Shown: positions 8,482 to 13,626 of the stretch, piece after piece
Layout of the letters: every line of letters begins with the position of its first letter
Numbering within the stretch: the first letter of the stretch is position 1
Assembly: GCA_958402495.1 (NCBI GenBank)
Contig: CATXTS010000045.1
Span: forward strand, 1-13,626
Reading direction: 5' to 3'
DNA from: an uncultured Clostridiaceae bacterium
GTDB lineage: Bacteria; Bacillota; Clostridia; TANB77; CAG-508
Length of the DNA stretch: 13,626 nt
The notes under the pieces: generated by a model
Databases searched by the model: none
What the model saw: the letters and a program-made list of their open reading frames with translations, nothing else
What the model was told of the DNA's origin: nothing
Translations under genes and position numbers: made by a program

Positions 8482-8522
8482 TTTTATAAAATAAAATTTT
8501 TGAAATAGAAAGGAGATACTCT

Positions 8523-9416
8523 ATGTATCCACAATATCCTTATTTTGGTTATAAAAACGAAAATGTAAAAACACCCATCACTTTTCCAAAACAGCATCAA
8601 AATGTACAGCCAGGTATGGAGTATGCTATGAATCCTGCTCCTATTTTTGATAATCCTGATGTGATTGGCAGTAAAAAGTTAGAAGGAAAAGTAGCTATTG
8701 TTACAGGTGGTGATAGTGGTATTGGTAGAGCTGTTAGCATCTTATTTGCAAAAGAAGGTGCTGATGTAGTTATTGTATACTTAGATGAGAAACAAGATGC
8801 TACTTATACCAAACAATGTGTTGAAAATTATGGTAGAAGATGTCTTCTCATAGAGGGGGATTTAAGAAAAGAAGAATTTTCTAAATTTATTGTTGAAAAA
8901 ACCATACAAAACTTTGGAAAAATAGACATTTTAGTTAATAACTGTGGTGTACAATATCCACAAAATAGCCTCTTAGACATTACTACAGAGCAATTAAAAA
9001 ATACCTTTGAAACCAATATTTTTTCTTTCTTTTATTTAACTAAAGCTTGTTTACCTTATTTAGAAGCAAACAGTAGTATCATTAACACCACCTCTGTTAC
9101 TGCTTTTGAGGGACACAAAACCTTAATTGACTATTCTAGTACCAAAGGGGCAATTGCTGTATTTACAAAGTCATTAGCCCTTTCTTTAGCAGATAGTCAT
9201 ATTCGTGTTAATGCTGTAGCACCAGGTCCTATTTGGACACCACTCATTCCTTCTAGTTTTTCAGCAGAAGAAGTGGAAATTTTTGGTACAGACACGCCTT
9301 TAAAACGTGCAGGTCAACCATTTGAAGTAGCTCCTGCTTATTTATATTTGGCTAGTGATGACTCTTACTATGTAACAGGTCAAATTCTCCATGTCAATGG
9401 TGGCACCATGGTTTAA
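8523..9416 (+). CDS. Short-chain dehydrogenase/reductase, general-stress (YhdF/YdaD-like) type
   Basis: A 297-aa NAD(P)-dependent oxidoreductase with a ~50-residue N-terminal extension rich in Pro, Tyr and Asn (MYPQYPYFGY, FPKQHQNVQPG) ahead of the Rossmann domain. This layout is typical of the general-stress SDR subgroup known from Bacillus YhdF/YdaD and E. coli YghA. Visible motifs: cofactor-binding TGGDSGIGRA (61-70), NNCG (139-142), the catalytic Asn in FETNIFS (N165), Ser191 and YSSTKGA (Tyr204, Lys208), and the C-terminal VTGQILHVNGG. AAAGGAG sits 7 bases before the ATG. It is divergent from the patatin gene and followed by an AraC-type regulator on the same strand, 181 bases away, so a stress role is possible. 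The substrate is unknown. Confidence 0.92.
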   Translation: MYPQYPYFGYKNENVKTPITFPKQHQNVQPGMEYAMNPAPIFDNPDVIGSKKLEGKVAIVTGGDSGIGRAVSILFAKEGADVVIVYLDEKQDATYTKQCVENYGRRCLLIEGDLRKEEFSKFIVEKTIQNFGKIDILVNNCGVQYPQNSLLDITTEQLKNTFETNIFSFFYLTKACLPYLEANSSIINTTSVTAFEGHKTLIDYSSTKGAIAVFTKSLALSLADSHIRVNAVAPGPIWTPLIPSSFSAEEVEIFGTDTPLKRAGQPFEVAPAYLYLASDDSYYVTGQILHVNGGTMV

Positions 9417-9464
9417 TTTAATCTATTTTAAATATACTAGTTGACAAACTAAACAAAATAATGC

Positions 9465-9494
9465 TTTCATAGGGATTATAGCTTACCTATGAAA
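9465..9494 (+). terminator. Hairpin after the SDR gene (weak terminator candidate)
   Basis: The perfect 9-bp stem TTTCATAGG / CCTATGAAA has a 12-base loop and lies about 48 bases after the SDR stop. The plus strand has no U-run behind it (AAATATAACC follows), so it could equally be a regulatory structure upstream of the AraC-type gene. Confidence 0.3.
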
Positions 9495-9597
9495 AATATA
9501 ACCTTTCTTAGACAAAATCTAGCACAAAAAAGCGGGTATACTTTTTCAAAAGATAGTAAGATATAACTACAAACACGCAAAAAGAGAGGTAATGTAG

Positions 9598-10458
9598 ATG
9601 GGATGGATAGAAAGTATTGTAGAAGCCATAAATTATATTGAGGAAAATATCACCAGTGAAAATCTAAGCACAGAGGAAATTGCTAAACATGCATGTATTT
9701 CTTCCTTTTATTTTCAAAGAGGCTTTGCTATGCTTTGTGGATTTACAGTAGGAGAATATATCAGAAGACGTAGAATTTCTCTTGCTGGTAACGACTTACT
9801 GTGTACGAATCAAAAAATCATAGATATAGCGCTAAAATATGGTTATGATTCACCAGACAGTTTTACCAAAGCTTTTATCCGTTTTCATGGAGTTACCCCC
9901 ACTGCTGTTCGAAAAGAAGGTGCCATGATAAAGTCATATGCACCTCTAAAAATTCAGTTTTTATTGAAAGGTGGTTATATTATGGATTACAAAATTGTTG
10001 AAAAAGATGCCTTTACGGTTATTGGCACATCAAAAAAGTTTAAATATGAGGAAGGACCTATGGAAGTTCCCAAGTTTTGGGAAGAACATTTTCAAAGTGG
10101 AAGAAACCAAACAGTCTGTGGTATGTATGGTATTAACATGGACCAAGAAATGAGTGGGAATACTTTTGAATATATGATTGCAGATAACTATGACCCAGCT
10201 ACTGAAATTCCTAATGGTTTTACTACAAAAGTAATTCCAAAACATACTTGGGCAGTTTTTCCTTGTAAAGGGCCTTCTACTAAAGCTATGCCTGAAATTA
10301 ATCAAAAGATTTTCTCAGAATGGTTACCTAATTGTAAGAATTATGAAATTGCAGAAGGTTACAATATAGAAATGTATACAGATGCAACGAATTATCCAAA
10401 TGGCGTACAAGATGACAACTATTATAGTGAAATTTGGATTCCAGTTAAGAAAAAATAA
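9598..10458 (+). CDS. AraC-family transcriptional regulator with GyrI-like effector-binding domain
   Basis: A 286-aa one-component regulator. The AraC/XylS DNA-binding domain is at the N-terminus (residues ~5-107): first helix-turn-helix around LSTEEIAKHACISSFYFQRGF (23-43), second around IIDIALKYGYDSPDSFTKAF (74-93), followed by the family-typical FHGVTPTAVRK. Residues ~128-286 form a GyrI-like/BmrR-type small-molecule-binding domain (YKIVEKDAFTVIG; HTWAVFPCKGP; YNIEMYTDA; EIWIPVKK). This Rob/SoxS-like architecture in Bacillota is linked to drug or small-molecule sensing. GAGAGG is 8 bases from the ATG. Upstream there is a TATAAC (about 9561-9566) with a poor -35, as expected of an activator-dependent promoter. 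Targets are unknown; the adjacent SDR gene is one candidate. Confidence 0.92.
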   Translation: MGWIESIVEAINYIEENITSENLSTEEIAKHACISSFYFQRGFAMLCGFTVGEYIRRRRISLAGNDLLCTNQKIIDIALKYGYDSPDSFTKAFIRFHGVTPTAVRKEGAMIKSYAPLKIQFLLKGGYIMDYKIVEKDAFTVIGTSKKFKYEEGPMEVPKFWEEHFQSGRNQTVCGMYGINMDQEMSGNTFEYMIADNYDPATEIPNGFTTKVIPKHTWAVFPCKGPSTKAMPEINQKIFSEWLPNCKNYEIAEGYNIEMYTDATNYPNGVQDDNYYSEIWIPVKKK

Positions 10459-10463
10459 ACTAA

Positions 10464-10504
10464 TCATAAGGGAAATAACGTGAAAATCGTTATTTCCCTT
10501 ATGA
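10464..10504 (+). terminator. Strong hairpin after the AraC-type regulator
   Basis: A perfect inverted repeat of about 17 bp (TCATAAGGGAAATAACG and its complement) with a 7-base loop starts 5 bases after the stop codon. No long U-run follows on the plus strand, although the right arm is U-rich. On the minus strand a TTTATTTTTT stretch lies about 5 bases beyond the stem, so it may act in both directions between convergent genes. Confidence 0.65.
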
Positions 10505-10610
10505 CATTGTGTAGTATATTTATATGTTTTTTAAACTATCAAATTATCTTCTTTCTACTAATTCAATGACTATGTAACCATATCCAAAAATAAGGATTTA
10601 AAGCAAGAAC

Positions 10611-10649
10611 AAATGTTGAGGTCGTTAATAAACTAATGCCTCAACATTT
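10611..10649 (+). terminator. Second hairpin in the convergent intergenic region
   Basis: Perfect 11-bp arms AAATGTTGAGG / CCTCAACATTT, with an inner CGTTA/TAATG pairing possible in the 17-base loop. The plus strand continues TTATTATTG, so it is oriented as a terminator for plus-strand transcription coming from the regulator gene. Confidence 0.5.
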
Positions 10650-10682
10650 TTATTATTGTTAATACAATTCATAAATGCTTTT

Positions 10683-10725
10683 TTAAAAGTAATTAGTAGA
10701 AAACATGCTTATTAGTTACTTTTAA
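10683..10725 (-). terminator. Hairpin just downstream of the first variable surface gene
   Basis: The 16-bp imperfect stem beginning TTAAAAGTAATTAGTA has an 11-base loop. It lies about 30 bases past the stop of the broken paralog. Its two non-Watson-Crick positions pair as G-U only in plus-strand RNA (A/C mismatches on the minus strand), so termination of the minus-strand gene is uncertain. Hairpins just after variable regions are also known from diversity-generating retroelements. Confidence 0.35.
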
Positions 10726-10754
10726 TTTTCTTGACCCTAGTTATTGAATAAGTG

Positions 10755-11175
10755 TTAGGAGACAACCAGCACAGCACGGAATCCATCGGCATAATTGTTG
10801 CTGCCATGGCGACGGCTTAAGCAGAAGAGACCAGCATTCGAGCCACTCCATAAAGAATTACCACGAAATGAGAACGGATTGCTCAATCCTGGATAATATG
10901 AGTAGTCGCCATACCACAAGCTAGTTCCCGTTCCTGTTGTGGATGTCTCACGAATACCATCACCATAAATTAATGTATTCTTTTTGTAGTTATTTGCACT
11001 TGCTATATCTAAGTTTGCTACTGTAATGGCTATACTTTTATTGTCTGTAGCACTATCAAAGGGATAAGTCGTCGTATACTTAGTACTAGCTGTTTTTAAT
11101 TTTGAGCCATCGTAAGTTATACTTTCTCCATATATCTTTAACTCTTCTTGACCATTTGCTACATAGCCGGCTAGT
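10755..11175 (-). pseudogene. 3' part of frameshifted FGE-like variable surface protein (C-type-lectin end)
   Basis: This is the out-of-frame continuation of the gene that starts at 12489. Aligned with the neighbour (12849-13626) it picks up right after WERT with AGYVANGQEELKIYGES and runs to GFRAVLVVS. The two copies are collinear: from the shared Asp-Ser-His codons to the stop they measure 778 and 777 bases, and the one extra base (about 11172) accounts for the break. An ATG at 11193-11195 opens this frame but has no role, as the sequence before AGYV is unlike the family in this frame. The part holds the scaffold of a formylglycine-generating-enzyme-like domain (RG, LW, AGLFC, GFRAVL) and the variable region at 10785-10925. 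If the base is a sequencing or assembly error, the gene is intact at about 577 aa. Confidence 0.75.
10785..10925 (-). repeat. Variable region 1 (DGR-like), first paralog
   Basis: 47 codons ending at the Asp before GFRAVL. Aligned without gaps to 12879-13019, the scaffold residues are shared while 23 codons change the amino acid. Twenty of these 23 have C or T in the third position in both copies and differ in the first two bases (for example aat/ggt, cat/ggt, agc/cat, tct/tat). This is the outcome expected from AAY template codons mutated at adenines. Assignment as a DGR variable region is inferred, as no template repeat is present. Confidence 0.6.
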
Positions 11176-12489
11176 TCTTTCCCACATTCCTCCACTTAAA
11201 TCATAGATTCCATAAATTGTTCCTGTAGAACTTGCCATGCAACCATTTAATTGGTCCCATGTATATATACCATTATTGGCTGTATTACCTATGGTTCCAT
11301 TAATATTTTCTATCGTTGTTATTTTTTCTTCTTCACTTGAAGCCCCTGTTGTACAACCTGTTACAGCATATACACTATCTACTCCACTTTTTCCTGCTGT
11401 ATTGGTTCTTGTAGTTCCTCCACTATTTAAACTAACATTATTAATATATACTTTTTGTTTATCTAATCCATATTGACTTTGACTTAAATAAGCTACAGCT
11501 CCCCATTCACTATTTTTCATTAAATGTGAGTCGCTACTATCTGTTAAACCATATATATTTCCGTTTTCTGTCATTGCCTTTGTTATATTAAATGCATCGT
11601 TATGATTAATATAATTCATACTATAAGTAACAGGTTGAAATGTTGGATATTTAATAACTGTTTTTGTGCTTCCATAAATTCCATCTAACCAATTACGAGC
11701 ATCTTCTATGCCATCGATACTCTGTCCCCTTTCTACCGCTCTTACATGAGATGTAATCTGTGAGTAATTTACACTACTTGCTTTGACTGGTGCAGTATTA
11801 TTTCCACTAGCATACCCTGCTTCAAATTTGGCTACCCATATTCCAGTTAATTCTTTATCCCATCCTCCATTTCTGTAGCTAATAGCTGTTTCATCCGTGA
11901 ATGCTGGATGTACAGTATATCCGACACTTGTATCTACTAATTCATCTATATTTGTACATCTTTTTGCCGTTTGAACTTTTTCATTTTCATCATAATAAGT
12001 ATCGGTTGTTCCAATAAGAAATTTTATATCAAACTTTTTATCTGTTTCATTTACTCTATAGGCATACCTTGGTATCCATACCCACATACTTCCATCTTCA
12101 GTCTGTGCATTTGCCCACTTTTTGCCATTATAATCATACCAATCAAAATCTTCTGTATCACTTTGTCTTACTTCTCCTTTGGTACTTTCTGTTGGGTCTG
12201 TAAATTTAATCGCTTTCATTCCTGTTGTTAAAATTGGTTTATTAACACCTTTATCCACTATATACGTCTGTCCCAAAGCTTCATCTATTTGTTGTTCTAA
12301 ACTCGCTAAACCTCCCAACTCTTCTTTTTGGCTCTTATCTGTATCCTCTTTTGCTCTTTGTGCTTGTGTAATAATACCATTTTCTCCAACTAAAGCATTA
12401 ATGGCTACACCAGCTAATATAATTAATACAATAATCGTAATCACCAATGCAATTAAAGTCACACCTTTTTCTTTCCATTTTCTCTGCAT
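11086..12489 (-). CDS. Prepilin-like N-terminal / FGE-sulfatase-like surface protein, 5' part of a frameshifted gene
   Basis: The N-terminus MQRKWKEKGVTLIALVITII is prepilin-like: basic leader, K8-G9 cleavage site, then a ~21-residue hydrophobic helix (10-30). The usual Glu at +5 of the mature chain is Ala14. A short helix (GENGIITQAQRAKEDTDKSQ, 36-54) follows, as in many Clostridia surface proteins. Residues ~115-439 resemble an FGE-sulfatase/C-type-lectin fold domain: MWVWIPRYAYR (135-145), GGWDKELTGIWVAKFEAGY, LMKNSEWGAVAYLS (323-336), YGIYDLSGGMWERT (426-439). After T439 the frame is wrong: a single extra base near 11172 yields 28 unrelated residues (SRLCSKWSRR...) and a stop. GGGAG lies 7 bases before the ATG. 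The intact product would be exported, held in the membrane or a pilus-like fibre, and display the C-terminal domain. Ligand unknown. Confidence 0.8.
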   Translation of the reverse strand: MQRKWKEKGVTLIALVITIIVLIILAGVAINALVGENGIITQAQRAKEDTDKSQKEELGGLASLEQQIDEALGQTYIVDKGVNKPILTTGMKAIKFTDPTESTKGEVRQSDTEDFDWYDYNGKKWANAQTEDGSMWVWIPRYAYRVNETDKKFDIKFLIGTTDTYYDENEKVQTAKRCTNIDELVDTSVGYTVHPAFTDETAISYRNGGWDKELTGIWVAKFEAGYASGNNTAPVKASSVNYSQITSHVRAVERGQSIDGIEDARNWLDGIYGSTKTVIKYPTFQPVTYSMNYINHNDAFNITKAMTENGNIYGLTDSSDSHLMKNSEWGAVAYLSQSQYGLDKQKVYINNVSLNSGGTTRTNTAGKSGVDSVYAVTGCTTGASSEEEKITTIENINGTIGNTANNGIYTWDQLNGCMASSTGTIYGIYDLSGGMWERTSRLCSKWSRRVKDIWRKYNLRWLKIKNS

Positions 12490-12848
12490 AGTTTTTCTCC
12501 CTTTCTTTTTCTTATGTTTTCCAATTTTCCAATCTTTACATTTTCACATTACCATTTGGTTGATATTAATATTATTTCTTGTTTACATTTTCCCTTTTTA
12601 CATTCTCCTTTTCAATTAACATTATGTAATCTCGTAATTATATAATACTTCTCGTTTTCATTAGCTAACTATTTTACAAAAATAGAATTATATTACTAGT
12701 ATTTTTAATTATGGTTTTATAGTACATATTAAATTATCTGTAGAAACTCTAATTACATACTTTCCGCTATTTCTTAATGTAAATATAAAATGTATTAAAA
12801 AAACTGAGATGGAAAACTTTTAAAGTTTTCCATCTCAGCTATTCGCTG
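12490..12848. other. 359-base intergenic region between the tandem paralogs
   Basis: No convincing gene. It holds the hairpin terminator of the upstream paralog (12804-12838), two TATAAT candidates on the minus strand (12637-12642 and 12687-12692, both without a good -35), a purine-rich leader, three copies of AATGTAAA (minus strand; 12535-12542, 12582-12589, 12597-12604), and a possible 16-codon frame MLIEKENVKRENVNKK (12572-12622) with no ribosome binding site. I saw no copy of the variable region that could serve as a template repeat. Confidence 0.6.
12804..12838 (-). terminator. Rho-independent terminator after the second variable surface gene
   Basis: A near-perfect 35-base palindrome (arms CTGAGATGGAAAACTT and complement) starts 10 bases past the stop codon. 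On the minus strand TTTTTTT follows the stem directly. This is a textbook intrinsic terminator. Its position right behind the variable region also matches the hairpin seen next to DGR target genes. Confidence 0.85.
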
Positions 12849-13626
12849 TTAAGATATGATTAGCACTGCACGAAATCCACCATCATAAGTACTATTTCCA
12901 CCACTACGAGCAAAACAAAAGAGACCAGCACTCAATCCGTTCCATAAATAACCGCCACGAACTGAGAATGGATAATGTAAACCTGGGTAAGACGAATAGT
13001 CACTATTCCATGAAGTATTTCCGGTTCCGGCTGTAGATATCTCGCGAATGCCATCACCATAGATTAGGGTATTTTTTTTGTAGTTATTGTCACTTGCTGT
13101 ATTCAAGTTTGTATCATTATTAGCAATTCCCATATTATCTATACTACTATCAAAAGGGTAGACTGTTGTATATTTGGTACTTGCTGTTTTTAATGCATTT
13201 CTATCATAGGCTATACTTGCTCCATATGTTTCTAATTCTCCATGACTATTAGCTACATAGACAGCCGTTCTCTCCCAAGTTCCTCCACTTAAATCATAGA
13301 TTCCATAAATGGTTCCTGATGAACTTGCCTTACAACCATCTATTTGGTCCCATGTATAAACTCCATTATTAGCTATATTTCCTACCGTTCCATTAATATC
13401 ATTTATTGTCTTTATACTTCCTCCTTCAGTTGTAGATGCACTTGTACAGCCAGTTACTGCATATACACTATCGACTCCTGACTTTCCTGCTGTATTCGTC
13501 CTTTTTGCTCCTCCACTATTTATATTTATATTATTAACTGTGATATCCGTTCCATTTAATCCATATCGGCTTTTTGAAAGATATGCTACCGCTCCCCATT
13601 CACTATTTTTCATTAAGTGGGAGTCT
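12849..13626 (-). CDS. FGE-sulfatase-like variable surface protein, second paralog (5' end outside window)
   Basis: The C-terminal 258 residues, open to the window edge; the Met at 13611-13613 is internal, because codons for Asp-Ser-His-Leu precede it and match the first paralog. Domain features are LMKNSEWGAVAYLS, NTAGKSGVDSVYAVTGCT, YTWDQIDGCKASS, YGIYDLSGGTWERTAVYVAN, and the end AGLFC...GFRAVLIIS, typical of formylglycine-generating-enzyme-like domains with a C-type-lectin fold. Many such domains bind ligands rather than modify sulfatases, and I see no evidence for the enzymatic function. Unlike the first paralog it has no frameshift and an open variable region (12879-13019), so this is the copy likely to be functional. 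By analogy it probably has the same prepilin-like N-terminus, unseen here. A terminator follows 10 bases after the stop. Confidence 0.85.
   Translation of the reverse strand, partial: DSHLMKNSEWGAVAYLSKSRYGLNGTDITVNNININSGGAKRTNTAGKSGVDSVYAVTGCTSASTTEGGSIKTINDINGTVGNIANNGVYTWDQIDGCKASSSGTIYGIYDLSGGTWERTAVYVANSHGELETYGASIAYDRNALKTASTKYTTVYPFDSSIDNMGIANNDTNLNTASDNNYKKNTLIYGDGIREISTAGTGNTSWNSDYSSYPGLHYPFSVRGGYLWNGLSAGLFCFARSGGNSTYDGGFRAVLIIS
12879..13019 (-). repeat. Variable region 2 (DGR-like), second paralog
   Basis: Exactly the same length (47 codons) as the region at 10785-10925, and aligning without gaps. Conserved scaffold codons surround variable ones ending in C or T: aat, act, aat, agt, cat, tat, ggt, tat, aac, agt, among others. 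The scaffold codons themselves differ synonymously from copy 1 (for example cca/ccg, tat/tac, ttt/ttc), which argues against both being recent products of one template repeat. Confidence 0.6.

Noticed and set aside
11150..11190. Programmed ribosomal frameshift in the first paralog
   Set aside because: No slippery heptamer or stimulatory pseudoknot is apparent, and the second paralog reads through without a shift.
10755..11195. A separate 146-residue gene starting at 11195
   Set aside because: Its first nine residues are the other frame of a sequence that aligns with the neighbour paralog; it is the 3' half of a frameshifted gene.
12179..12619. 146-residue plus-strand reading frame opposite the prepilin-like gene
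   Set aside because: It is antisense to a well-supported gene, and its Leu/Phe/Ile/Ser-rich makeup reflects the opposite strand.
12572..12622. 16-codon leader peptide MLIEKENVKRENVNKK
   Set aside because: No ribosome binding site and no attenuator-like structure next to it; likely chance in purine-rich sequence.
1..13626. CRISPR array, tRNA, rRNA, riboswitch or insertion sequence
   Set aside because: No regular repeat-spacer pattern, cloverleaf, known aptamer core or transposase-like frame was found; the only long repeat is the paralogous gene pair.

Overview
The window is AT-rich DNA with purine-rich AGGAG/AAGGAG ribosome binding sites and sigma-A style promoters. Its families (MurA, DUF4143 ATPase, GyrI-like AraC regulator, prepilin-like surface proteins) fit a low-GC Bacillota, most likely an anaerobic gut Clostridia relative. 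That assignment rests on composition and gene families only. I see no rRNA, tRNA, insertion sequence, integrase or CRISPR array.

Layout. On the minus strand from the left edge: a possible small-ORF tail (1-216) behind murA (cell wall), a NUDIX hydrolase, an AAA/DUF4143 ATPase with a perfect consensus promoter, then a compact group that reads patatin-like phospholipase > membrane-anchored transglutaminase-like protein > GH3 beta-glucosidase. A divergent intergenic region with an inverted repeat (8383-8522) separates these from two plus-strand genes: an SDR oxidoreductase of the general-stress type and an AraC/GyrI-like regulator. Three hairpins fill the convergent space at 10459-10754.

The right end (10755-13626) is the most unusual part. 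It holds two tandem minus-strand paralogs. The first has a prepilin-like N-terminus followed by a formylglycine-generating-enzyme-like (C-type-lectin fold) domain. The second runs off the window edge, so only its C-terminal 259 codons are seen. The last ~47 codons before the conserved GFRAVL end show a fixed scaffold (YPGL, PFS, RG, LW, AGLFC, GFRAVL) interrupted by codons that differ between the copies almost only at first and second positions and keep a pyrimidine in the third. This is what adenine mutagenesis of AAY codons by a diversity-generating retroelement (DGR) would leave. No reverse transcriptase, accessory protein or template repeat lies in the window, so any such machinery would be elsewhere. 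The first copy carries a one-base insertion near 11172 that separates its variable region from its export signal.

How the genes relate: the patatin, transglutaminase and GH3 genes are probably co-transcribed, but no shared pathway is evident. The murA, NUDIX and ATPase genes look like separate units. The tandem paralogs look like an accessory surface-display or ligand-binding locus whose display domain can be varied.
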